Assembly (NCBI GenBank): GCA_021808425.1
Contig: JAKBBS010000108.1
Coordinates: forward strand, 1 to 11,356
Direction of reading: 5' to 3'
Source: Actinomycetes bacterium
GTDB taxonomy: Bacteria > Actinomycetota > Acidimicrobiia > Acidimicrobiales > Palsa-688
DNA length: 11,356 nt
The position numbers were made by a program, and so were the translations under genes. The notes beneath the pieces are model-generated. The model made no database searches. It was not told the DNA's origin and worked only from the letters and a program-made list of their open reading frames with translations. The number at the start of each line of letters is the position of its first letter. The first letter of the stretch is position 1. Positions 1 to 6,447 of the stretch are shown piece by piece.

Positions 1-227
1 CAGGCTTCGTCGGCGACGCGATCGGCCTCAGCCTCATGCTCGCCCCGGTTCGCCGACTCGTTGTTAGGCTTGTCGGCAACCGCCTCGCGGGACAAGTGCA
101 CCGCTTCCCCTACGGCGCCTCGGGGGTCGTTGACGGCCGGTCGGGGGTCGTTGACGCCCGATCGTGGGAGCCCGATGCCCCCGGAGGTTCGCTGGAACGC
201 CCGAGCGACCAGACTCCCTCCGACTGA
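1..227 (+). CDS. fxsA: FxsA-like cytoplasmic membrane protein, C-terminal part (5' end outside window)
   Basis: Reading from base 3, the frame is open to the TGA at 225-227 and gives about 74 residues. The visible start, GFVGDAIGLSLMLAPVRRLV, matches the last membrane segment of FxsA proteins, where a PGF(x)TDxxGLLLLxPPxR motif is typical. FxsA is a small polytopic inner-membrane protein. In E. coli its overproduction relieves F-plasmid exclusion of phage T7; its normal role is not well defined. The tail after the last membrane segment is hydrophilic and acidic and contains two copies of the heptad SGVVDGR/SGVVDAR, encoded by a 21-base tandem repeat at about 120-161. The gene converges on the leftward gene at 364-1023, with a strong hairpin between them. 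The missing 5' end limits certainty, but the motif is characteristic. Confidence 0.72.
   Translation, partial: GFVGDAIGLSLMLAPVRRLVVRLVGNRLAGQVHRFPYGASGVVDGRSGVVDARSWEPDAPGGSLERPSDQTPSD
120..161 (+). repeat. Two tandem 21-bp units in the fxsA tail
   Basis: The 16-mer TCGGGGGTCGTTGACG occurs at 120-135 and again, identical, at 141-156, so the period is 21 bases. It duplicates seven residues (SGVVDGR, SGVVDAR) in the predicted cytoplasmic tail of the FxsA-like protein. The near identity suggests a recent in-frame duplication. No other function is evident. Confidence 0.75.
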
Positions 228-254
228 TCCGCGACCCTTACGAGGCGGTGCACG

Positions 255-296
255 CGTGCCCGGGTGAGCCTCCAGTTGAAGAATCACCCGGGCGCG
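255..296. terminator. Strong hairpin between convergent genes, likely bidirectional terminator
   Basis: GCCCGGGTGA at 258-267 is the exact reverse complement of TCACCCGGGC at 284-293, with a 16-base loop. Allowing one G-U pair, the stem extends to 255-267 with 284-296 (13 pairs). It lies 28 bases after the fxsA stop and 68 bases from the stop of the leftward gene, where a shared terminator is expected. There is no U-run on either side, so it is not a textbook intrinsic terminator; hairpins without U-tracts are common in high-GC actinobacteria. Confidence 0.6.
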
Positions 297-363
297 AAGC
301 GGGCGTAGCCGCGAGGCCAGGTCTTAGCCGGGCTGCCAATTGTGGGGTAGCCGGCGCGTTGGA

Positions 364-1023
364 TCAGGCAGCAGCCCCGCTGGATGCGGGAGCCGCAGGC
401 GGGGGTCCAAACCCGAACGCAGTCCTGCTAGCGCCGATCTTGGTGACGTCGGTTATAGACGTCGCCGTTTCAGTTCCAGACTGCGTCACAGCGCTGATTC
501 GTACCGTGTCCTTAGCCGCGACTGCGCCGATCCCGTTCGCCTGTGAGTCGACGACAGTCGAGGAGGTAACAGCGTAGGTGTGGCTGTAACCGTCGGCGCT
601 CGTTACCGTGATGGAAGTCGACGACGCAGAGTTGACGGTCCCAACCTGGCTCTCGACCGTCTGGTAGGCGCCCGAGGCGGTCTTGACGGTGTACACCCCG
701 TGCAGGACGTCGCCTCCCATCATCGGGCCGCCGAAGCCGCCGAAGCCGCCGGGACCGAAGTGGCCGGGGGTTCCGAGGGGCGCCGGTGTGGGTGTCGAGC
801 CCGAGGAGCTGGACGAGGAGCTGGCCGATGACCCAGAGGAAGTCGACGTCGCCAGCGACGCCGACGAGCTGTGAGTGGAAGGAGAACCAGAGAGAGCGAA
901 CGCTGCGCCGGCACCCCCGAAGCCGAGGAGGGCGGTGAGGCCCACGGTGGCCGCCGCACGGGACATTTTCCTCTTCGGGCGTTTAGGCGCCTCGAAGGGC
1001 TGATCGTAAGGCTGATTGGTCAT
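364..1023 (-). CDS. Exported or membrane-anchored Ser/Gly-rich protein with a C-terminal beta domain (DUF5666-like)
   Basis: The protein is 219 aa, read from the ATG at 1023-1021. This start is preceded by AAAGGATG (complement of 1031-1038) about 8 bases upstream; the frame stays open further upstream but has no better start. Residues 1-19 are basic and Pro-rich. Residues 20-44 form one hydrophobic segment ending AAFALSG, either an uncleaved anchor or a Sec signal. Residues 45-80 are almost all Ser/Thr/Gly/Ala, and 84-104 are Gly/Phe-rich (FGPGGFGGFGG). Residues 105-200 look like a small beta-rich domain (LHGVYTVK, SSTSITVTSADGYSHTY, KDTVRISA) as in the DUF5666 type of exported actinobacterial proteins. 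The tail is Pro/Ala-rich. It probably acts at the cell surface, with the low-complexity stretch as a flexible linker. There is no catalytic motif and the function is unknown. Confidence 0.8.
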   Translation of the reverse strand: MTNQPYDQPFEAPKRPKRKMSRAAATVGLTALLGFGGAGAAFALSGSPSTHSSSASLATSTSSGSSASSSSSSSGSTPTPAPLGTPGHFGPGGFGGFGGPMMGGDVLHGVYTVKTASGAYQTVESQVGTVNSASSTSITVTSADGYSHTYAVTSSTVVDSQANGIGAVAAKDTVRISAVTQSGTETATSITDVTKIGASRTAFGFGPPPAAPASSGAAA

Positions 1024-1301
1024 TTTTTTACATCCTTTCGTAGTTGCATTGGACGTCGGCCGGCAGCACCGGCACCGCTTCGACAACTCGATGATCGTTC
1101 GCAGCCCTGAGCGCGGACTTAGACATCCTTTGGGATCCTCTGGCTTTCGCCTTGGAAAAGCCTTGGAGAAAGGGGCCCGGAATCTATGTGGGCGCGCCCA
1201 GCGGAAGCGCCGGCGGAAAATATGCTGGCTGGGCTGATGTCCCTTCCTCCGCTCTCCTCCAGCTTCACGACGACCTCGATCCAGGCCGAAACGCCGCGGC
1301 C
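1024..1301. other. Divergent intergenic region between the surface-protein gene and the GT87 gene
   Basis: This stretch of about 278 bases should hold promoters for both flanking genes. It contains the Shine-Dalgarno site of the leftward gene (1031-1038, bottom strand), a small inverted repeat GGCTTT (1142-1147)/AAAGCC (1157-1162), and a purine-rich GAGAAAGGGG at 1166-1174 followed by an ATG at 1186. I could not place a convincing -35/-10 pair for either direction. Confidence 0.5.
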
Positions 1302-1305
1302 GTGA
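1186..1305 (+). CDS. Possible 39-aa upstream ORF coupled to the GT87 start
   Basis: The ATG at 1186 has the best ribosome-binding site of this region (GAGAAAGGGG at 1166-1174, about 11 bases upstream). It opens a 39-codon frame that begins MWARPAEAPAENML and ends at TGA 1303-1305. That stop overlaps the GTG at 1302, which I favour as the GT87 start, in a GTGA arrangement, so translational coupling is possible. The peptide has no recognisable domain, and the coincidence of good RBS, ATG and exact overlap is the only support. The same RBS could instead serve an in-frame GT87 start at GTG 1188, in which case this ORF is not real. Confidence 0.25.
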   Translation: MWARPAEAPAENMLAGLMSLPPLSSSFTTTSIQAETPRP

Positions 1306-2588
1306 CGTCACCGAATCGACTCGGTTGGCTTCGAGGGGGAGCCCGGTACCGTGTTCCGATCCTCGCAGTGACAGCTCTCATCGCTGCACTCTTCGCCAAC
1401 CTGCTCCCGCCTTTCGACCTGCTCGTCTTCATCCGGGCGGGCCGAGCCGTCCTCGACGGGGTGAGCCCCTACTCCTCCGTCCACTCGAGCACGTTTCTGA
1501 CGGGGCACGCCTTCGTGTACCCGCTGTTCGTGGCGTGGATCTTCGCTCCCGTTGCGTTGCTCCCGTTGCATGTTGCGGAGGTTCTCTGCGAAATAGCGTC
1601 CGTGGGGGCGGTCGTCGGCGGCTGCCGCCTGCTCGGTCGGCGCGAACCGCTCGTGCCGGTCTTGGTGCTTGCGAGCGCCACGACGATCGTCGGACTGCAG
1701 ATGGGCACGATCAACGCCTTTTTGATGCTCGGTCTCGGGCTTGCGTGGCGATGCAGGGACCGGCATCCGATCCTCGCCGGCGTCCTGATCGGCCTGATCG
1801 GTGCGGGCAAGTTGTTCCTGCTGCCGCTCATCCTCTGGCCATTGGTCACGAAGCGATACCGCAGCGCTGTGGCAGCGTCGCTCACCGCTGCCTCCTTGAT
1901 CGGGGCGGGGATCATCGTCGGCCCTGTCGGAGCGCGCAGCTATGTTGCGATGCTGGGAGTCCTGGAGCGAAACGAGGTGACCCACAGCTGGTCGCTCGCC
2001 TCCATGCTGAGCGCCCTCGGGGTCGCTGTCCCTTCTGCCACGAAGATCGCACCGTTGCTCGTCGCGGCGGGGCTCGCCCTACTTTGGGGCCGGCGGCACC
2101 GCTTCGCCGACAAGCAGGTGCTAGGCCTGCTCATACTGGCGAGCCTGTTGGCAAGTCCGATCCTGTGGAGCTCTTATCTGCTCTTAGCGCAGGCAGCGCT
2201 TCTGCTCGTTGGGGCAGGAGAACTGACCTTGGCGTTCGCCGGACTCGCAAGCTGGGTGTTGGTAACCCCTGACGTGGCCTCTCCGGTGCGCATCGCCATC
2301 GGAGCCGCTCTTAGCGGCGCCCTCTTCGTGGTCATGCTCGTAGCGTCCGGCAAGGGGCACAGGAGCGCTCGATGGGATATCACCAGAGCCCTTCGCAATG
2401 AGGCAACCGCTAAGGTCGCCCTCGCTCTGGTAGGCGTCGCCACGCTCGGATACCTCCTCCTTCCCCCGGCCCTGCGGAGTCCTCTCCCGGCCCTCGGGGC
2501 CATAGCCGCCGTCGGACTGTTGACGCTCCGTCCTTCAACCCGTTTCGCCGGAAGGGCGCTGCGCTGGGCCAGCCGCAGACCGGGTTGA
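1302..2588 (+). CDS. GT87-family polytopic membrane glycosyltransferase (polyprenol-phosphate-mannose-type)
   Basis: About 428 aa with roughly ten hydrophobic segments, a usual size for GT87 (DUF2029) enzymes. These GT-C-fold proteins move mannose from polyprenol-phosphate-mannose on to lipid-linked or cell-wall glycans on the outer face of the membrane. Seen here, numbered from the GTG: first membrane segment about 17-35; an acidic residue in the first outer loop in PPFDLLVFIRAG (Asp39), the usual GT-C catalytic position; SPYSS at 55-59; FVYPLF at 71-76 in place of FxYPP; LQMGTINAFLML at 132-143; and SPILWSSYLLL at 285-295, matching the family SPISWxHxxxL motif. The start is uncertain: GTG 1302 places the first helix as in relatives but has a weak RBS, while GTG 1188 and ATG 1152 are in frame upstream. 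The 3' end overlaps rarA on the other strand by 54 bases. Confidence 0.78.
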   Translation: MTSPNRLGWLRGGARYRVPILAVTALIAALFANLLPPFDLLVFIRAGRAVLDGVSPYSSVHSSTFLTGHAFVYPLFVAWIFAPVALLPLHVAEVLCEIASVGAVVGGCRLLGRREPLVPVLVLASATTIVGLQMGTINAFLMLGLGLAWRCRDRHPILAGVLIGLIGAGKLFLLPLILWPLVTKRYRSAVAASLTAASLIGAGIIVGPVGARSYVAMLGVLERNEVTHSWSLASMLSALGVAVPSATKIAPLLVAAGLALLWGRRHRFADKQVLGLLILASLLASPILWSSYLLLAQAALLLVGAGELTLAFAGLASWVLVTPDVASPVRIAIGAALSGALFVVMLVASGKGHRSARWDITRALRNEATAKVALALVGVATLGYLLLPPALRSPLPALGAIAAVGLLTLRPSTRFAGRALRWASRRPG

Positions 2589-3923
2589 CCGGCTGCGGGT
2601 CGTAAGGTCCTTCTCTGCGCCTTGGGACGACGGCTCGTAGTATCGCCGTGCGTCGAGGCCTTCGGGCATGTAACGCTGCTCGACCCAACCGCCCTCGAAG
2701 TCGTGGGGATAGCGGTAGCCCTCCCCGTGGCCGAGATCGGCAGCCCCCGCATAGTGACTGTCGCGCAGGTGTGCCGGAACCGGACCCGCAGGCCTAGCGC
2801 GAACGTCTTCGAGCGCCGACCAGACCGCCAGTGCTGTCCTGTTGGACTTAGGGGCCATCGACAGGTGAACCACGGCTTGGGCGAGATTCAGCTGCGCCTC
2901 GGGGAGACCCACATATTCGACGGCGTGCGCTGCTGCTGTAGCCACAAGCAGGCTCGTCGGGTCTGCCATGCCGATGTCCTCACTCGCGAGCACGACCAGG
3001 CGCCGCGCGATAAAACGCGGGTCTTCCCCCGCGACGATCATCCTCGCAAGCCAGTGCAGGCCCGCGTCAGGGTCGGACCCTCTGATCGACTTGATCAAGG
3101 CGCTCACTACGTCGTAGTGGTCGTCCCTGCCCCAAGTGATCGCCCTGGCGGAGCGGGCAGTCTCCACGTCACCCAACTTCACGTGGCGTGAGTCGCCAGC
3201 AACGGCGATAGCTACCTCGAGGGTCGTGAGGAGGGCTCGACCGTCACCGCCGACCGAGCCGACCAGTGCGTCGGCAGCGTCGGGAGCGATCCTCGCATCT
3301 TCGGCAGTGAGTGCCCGCTCGAGCAGGGACTTCAAAGCCGGCTCGCTTAGAGGTTCCAGCCGCAGCAGGGTGGAGCGGGAGAGGAGGGGTCCGTTGACCT
3401 CGAAGTAAGGGTTTTCTGTCGTAGCTCCGATCAGGGTGAGAGTGCCGTCCTCGACGCTCGGAAGTAGGGCGTCCTGCTGGGACTTGGAGAAGCGGTGCAC
3501 CTCATCGACGAGTAGCACCGTCGCGATCGACGTTTCGCCGAGGCGCCCCCGAGCCCGCTCCGTCGCGTCCCGCACGTCTTTGACCCCGGCCGTCACGGCG
3601 CTCAGCGCTTCGAATGCGGCGCCGACGGAGTCCGCGAGCAGCCGCGCGATCGTCGTCTTTCCTGTACCGGGAGGCCCCCACAGGATCAGCGACGTCAGGC
3701 GTCGGGTGTCGACGAGCGCCCGGAGAACTCCTCTCGGGCCCAGAAGGTGGTCTTGGCCGACGACGTCCTCGAGACGACGAGGCCGCAGCCTGGCAGCAAG
3801 CGGCCCTCTCGCTCGGAGGTTTTCTGCCAATGCGTGCTCGAAGAGGTTCGGCGAGGACCTCACATCAGCGGCCGTCGGGGATCGCCGGCCGTCGTTGTTC
3901 GCCACGACACCACTGTGGCGCAT
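2535..3923 (-). CDS. rarA: Replication-associated recombination protein A, AAA+ ATPase (RarA/MgsA)
   Basis: 462 aa from the ATG at 3923-3921. RarA is a homotetrameric AAA+ ATPase related to clamp loaders that acts at stalled replication forks and single-strand/double-strand junctions. Motifs, numbered from this start: RPRRLEDVVGQDHLLG near 47-62, Walker A GPPGTGKT at 83-90, Walker B LLVDEVH at 137-143, sensor 1 GATTENP at 166-172, and SRS with the arginine finger at about 183-185. The C-terminal part contains the ASEDIGMADP and APKSNR motifs of the RarA tetramerisation domain. The family is usually 420-450 aa, so little is missing. A GTG at 3968 would add 15 residues but leaves only 23 bases to the divergent CoA-transferase gene, so I prefer the ATG. 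Neither start has a clear Shine-Dalgarno site. The last residues overlap the convergent GT87 gene. Confidence 0.93.
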   Translation of the reverse strand: MRHSGVVANNDGRRSPTAADVRSSPNLFEHALAENLRARGPLAARLRPRRLEDVVGQDHLLGPRGVLRALVDTRRLTSLILWGPPGTGKTTIARLLADSVGAAFEALSAVTAGVKDVRDATERARGRLGETSIATVLLVDEVHRFSKSQQDALLPSVEDGTLTLIGATTENPYFEVNGPLLSRSTLLRLEPLSEPALKSLLERALTAEDARIAPDAADALVGSVGGDGRALLTTLEVAIAVAGDSRHVKLGDVETARSARAITWGRDDHYDVVSALIKSIRGSDPDAGLHWLARMIVAGEDPRFIARRLVVLASEDIGMADPTSLLVATAAAHAVEYVGLPEAQLNLAQAVVHLSMAPKSNRTALAVWSALEDVRARPAGPVPAHLRDSHYAGAADLGHGEGYRYPHDFEGGWVEQRYMPEGLDARRYYEPSSQGAEKDLTTRSRSTRSAAGPAQRPSGETG

Positions 3924-3980
3924 GGCCGGCCGCCCGCGAAACTCGCTAACTTCGAACGGCGCCGCCACTTACGCCTACCG

Positions 3981-3987
3981 AGGGAGG
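3981..3987 (+). promoter_or_regulatory. Shine-Dalgarno site of the tandem CoA-transferase gene
   Basis: AGGGAGG lies four bases before the ATG at 3992. It is the strongest ribosome-binding site in the window and fixes this start. It sits in the 68-base divergent gap to rarA, which must also hold both promoters. Confidence 0.75.
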
Positions 3988-3991
3988 ACAA

Positions 3992-6364
3992 ATGACTGGA
4001 GGTCCACTCGAAGGCCTGAGAGTCGTTGACCTGACAAACGACAGCGGCCGCTTCGCCACGAAGCTTCTTGCCGAGTCAGGGGCTTGCGTTCTCCGTTTGG
4101 GAACCGGCACGAGCGGTCCCAGGATGCTTGCGGCGCAAGCCGACGGCATAGGCGGCGTTGCGGACTGGTGGTATGACAACTCGAAGGTCCATGCCGCCGT
4201 AGAACTGGACACGCCAGAAGGGCGAGAAACGTACCGGGAGATCTGCATGCGCGCTGACCTGGTCATCGAAACGGAACCGACGGGCCGTCTCGCCGGTCTC
4301 GGCATCGATCACGGCGACCTTGCCAGGATCAATCCCCAGTTGGTGCAGGTTTCCCTAACCCCGTTCGGGCGCAGCGGACCGCGGGCGCATTGGCAGACGA
4401 GCGACTTGGTGTCTGCGGCACTCGCAGGTGTGATGTCTCTGACAGGACTGCCCGAGAATCCCCTCAACCCTTGGGGGCGTCAGGCCTTCAACGTGGCCGG
4501 GTTCGTGGCAGCGATCAGCGGTCTCGCAGCGCTCCGTGCGGCACGGCTTCGTGGTACGGGCGAACTTGTAGACGTCGCGATTCACGAAGCGGTGTGTACG
4601 ACAGTGGAGCAGCTGATGTTCCAGTACTGGTTCGACGACGTCCTTCCCTACCCGAAAATTGCCGAGCGCCAAGGCTCGTTGCACTGGATTCGCGCGTACA
4701 AGGTGGTGCCCGCACGCGAGGGCTGGGAGATGGTCACGCCGACACCGAACGCCCCGGGGTTGCTCAAGTGGATGGTCGAGGAGGGCTTCCCAGATGCCGT
4801 CGAACTAGCGACGAGGCCGCTAGCAGAGCTCGTCGCCGACTTGGACAGCGTTATGAAGGTCGTGGCGAACTTCGCGTTCGGCAAGGACGCCGCTGAGCTC
4901 TTTCGCGAGGCGCAATCGCGCCACATCGCCTTCGCCGAAGTCCAGACGGTGGCTCAGGTTGCTGCGAATCCCCAACACGCGTACCGGGGTTTCCTCCGCG
5001 ACGTCGCCTGGGACGGACCGCGGGTGGCTGTACCCGGGCCCGTAGCACGCTTCGACCGGACGCCATCGGCTTCTCCCGCACCCTCTGAGCGCCTCGCCGC
5101 CGAGCGGATATACGAGTTCCTCGATGAGCGGTGGCCGCGACGAGCGCCAGTGACCGAAACCCGCGAGCAGGGCGGTAAGCCCCTCGAAGGGCTGCGCGTG
5201 CTCGACTTGAGCCACGTGCTCGCAGGGCCGATGTGCACAAGGCTGCTCGGCGACCTCGGGGCTGACGTCGTCAAGGTGCAGACGCAGGAACGGGCCACGA
5301 CGGTCAACGACCCGACGCACCCGTATTTCTACACTTGGAACCGCTCGAAGCGGGCGGTGACGCTCAACATGAAGCACGAGAAGGCTCCAGACGTCATCCG
5401 CAAGCTCGTCTCTGCGAGCGACGTGCTCATCGAGAACTTCTCGGCTGGGGTCCTCGACCGCTGGGGTATCTCATACGAGGACGCCAAGAAGTGGAATCCC
5501 CGGCTCGTATACGTGACGATGTCAGGGTGTGGCCACAGCGGCCCTTGGTCCAACCTGGTCACCTACGCTCCCACGATCCACGCCCTTTGCGGACTCACCT
5601 ATCTGACGAACCCTCCAGGACGCGGCGACATCGGTCCGGGCTTCTCGCTGAACGACCACGCTGCGGGACTTTCTGCGGCCTTCGCCATCCTGGCAGCCCT
5701 CGAGGAGCGCGACGGAACTTTCAGCGGCAGCGGCAGCGGCAGCGGCCAGCACGTCGACATCTCGCAGATGGAGACTGGCGGCTACCTGATCGGACCGGCA
5801 CTGGTAGATTTTCTCTCGAACGGCCGGGAGGCGCAGCCCGCCGGTAACGCCGACTTCCTCGACCCGATGGTTCCAAACGACTGCTACCTGGCGGCCGACG
5901 GGGTTTGGCTTGCGATCTCCTGCCGGAGCGACGAGGACTGGGCTCGGCTCGTGTCGGTTGCCGGGCTCGAAGCAAGCGATTCGATGGGCACCAGCGCAGG
6001 AAGGGCCGTCAGAAGGGCAGAGGTCGACGAGCTCGTCACCAACTGGGTCGCCTCCACGGACGCCGAGCGTGCTCAGCAGCTGCTCCAGGAGGCCGGGGTG
6101 CCAGCAGGACGGGTCCAGAACGCCGCGGACCTCATGTCTGACCCGCAGCTTCGCGCCCGAGACATGTGGAGGACCATCGAACACCCAACCTTCGGCACGC
6201 GACCGCATGACCGCTACCCCGCTATCTGGAGCCGCTCGACGCTCGAGCCGTACCGGCGAGCCGCCGCGTACCCGGGGGAAGACAACTTCGAGGTTTATCC
6301 GGATCTGCTCGACGTCGACGAGGCCGGCGTTGCAGAGGGGATCGGCGACGGGCTGTTCGCCTGA
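3992..6364 (+). CDS. Tandem class III (CaiB/BaiF) CoA-transferase fusion; N-module likely inactive
   Basis: 790 aa made of two class III CoA-transferase modules, about 1-380 and 395-790, joined by a short Pro/Ala-rich linker; the usual family length is about 400. Class III enzymes move CoA between acyl groups through an aspartyl-CoA thioester. Module 2 is canonical: LDLSHVLAGPMCTRLLGDLG at 404-423, NRSKRAVTLNM at 450-460, IENFSAGVLDRWG at 480-492, catalytic Asp555 in LNDHAAG, and GQHVDISQME at 585-594. Module 1 keeps the outline (PLEGLRVVDL at 5-14, VDVAIHEAV at 193-201), but the equivalent of the catalytic Asp is Phe166 (QAFNVAG), and the HVLAGP and NRGKR-type motifs are eroded. It is therefore probably a structural or substrate-binding half. 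Fused two-module CoA transferases are known, for example the DMSP enzyme DddD, whose catalytic Asp is also in module 2. The substrate here cannot be told. Module 2 also has an SGSGSGSG insert at 578-585. Confidence 0.9.
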   Translation: MTGGPLEGLRVVDLTNDSGRFATKLLAESGACVLRLGTGTSGPRMLAAQADGIGGVADWWYDNSKVHAAVELDTPEGRETYREICMRADLVIETEPTGRLAGLGIDHGDLARINPQLVQVSLTPFGRSGPRAHWQTSDLVSAALAGVMSLTGLPENPLNPWGRQAFNVAGFVAAISGLAALRAARLRGTGELVDVAIHEAVCTTVEQLMFQYWFDDVLPYPKIAERQGSLHWIRAYKVVPAREGWEMVTPTPNAPGLLKWMVEEGFPDAVELATRPLAELVADLDSVMKVVANFAFGKDAAELFREAQSRHIAFAEVQTVAQVAANPQHAYRGFLRDVAWDGPRVAVPGPVARFDRTPSASPAPSERLAAERIYEFLDERWPRRAPVTETREQGGKPLEGLRVLDLSHVLAGPMCTRLLGDLGADVVKVQTQERATTVNDPTHPYFYTWNRSKRAVTLNMKHEKAPDVIRKLVSASDVLIENFSAGVLDRWGISYEDAKKWNPRLVYVTMSGCGHSGPWSNLVTYAPTIHALCGLTYLTNPPGRGDIGPGFSLNDHAAGLSAAFAILAALEERDGTFSGSGSGSGQHVDISQMETGGYLIGPALVDFLSNGREAQPAGNADFLDPMVPNDCYLAADGVWLAISCRSDEDWARLVSVAGLEASDSMGTSAGRAVRRAEVDELVTNWVASTDAERAQQLLQEAGVPAGRVQNAADLMSDPQLRARDMWRTIEHPTFGTRPHDRYPAIWSRSTLEPYRRAAAYPGEDNFEVYPDLLDVDEAGVAEGIGDGLFA
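5723..5746 (+). repeat. Four perfect AGCGGC hexamers inside the CoA-transferase gene
   Basis: Four tandem AGCGGC units encode SGSGSGSG (residues 578-585) just before the conserved GQHVDIS segment of module 2. Relatives have a short (T)GRG(Q) turn here. This is a coding hexanucleotide microsatellite, so copy number may vary in frame. Confidence 0.8.
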
Positions 6365-6392
6365 GCCGCCCTTCCAGGAATCCGCCCCGTTC

Positions 6393-6412
6393 TATGATTG
6401 CACCTATGGTGC
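6393..6412 (+). promoter_or_regulatory. Candidate promoter (-10) and overlapping palindrome for the Mau-like operon
   Basis: TATGAT at 6393-6398 is a near-consensus -10, lying 29 bases after the CoA-transferase stop. The expected start of transcription is about 6405-6406, which coincides with an ATG at 6406, so a leaderless transcript is plausible. A perfect hyphenated palindrome GCACC-TAT-GGTGC (6400-6412) is centred on that point and could be an operator. The -35 is poor: only TTCCAG at 6372-6377, with a short 15-base spacer. Confidence 0.5.
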
Positions 6413-6447
6413 GCTTCGCAGAGCTGGCGAGGGGCTTTCCGGTTTGA
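6406..6447 (+). CDS. 13-codon leader ORF, or displaced true N-terminus, of the thioredoxin-like gene
   Basis: The ATG at 6406, at the predicted transcription start, encodes MVRFAELARGFPV and ends at TGA 6445-6447. This overlaps the TTG at 6444 in a TTGA arrangement. It is either a leaderless coupling peptide or the real N-terminus separated from its gene by a one-base loss: one extra T in the TTT at 6443-6445 would fuse it to the downstream frame. I cannot decide between these. Confidence 0.3.
   Translation: MVRFAELARGFPV

Noticed and set aside
1020..1030. Run of seven T as an intrinsic terminator on the + strand
   Set aside because: No GC stem precedes it; it is the A-rich spacer between the Shine-Dalgarno site and ATG of the leftward gene.
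1152..1301. ATG 1152 as the GT87 start
   Set aside because: It would add 50 hydrophilic residues before the first membrane helix, unlike family members, and has no good ribosome-binding site; kept only as an alternative.
1302..1311. GTGACGTCAC palindrome as a CRE-like regulator site
   Set aside because: A 10-base palindrome is expected by chance in high-GC DNA of this length, and it overlaps coding sequence; there is no second copy near a promoter.
1308..1985. Long leftward open frame under the GT87 gene (about 225 codons)
   Set aside because: Its product is charged low-complexity sequence typical of the reverse strand of a high-GC gene, and the opposite frame has a clear GT87 pattern.
3924..3968. 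GTG 3968 as the rarA start
   Set aside because: It adds 15 residues not expected in the family, has no ribosome-binding site, and leaves only 23 bases for two divergent promoters.
4820..5377. Long leftward open frames under the CoA-transferase gene
   Set aside because: They are shadow frames of GC-rich coding DNA; the forward frame shows unambiguous family motifs.
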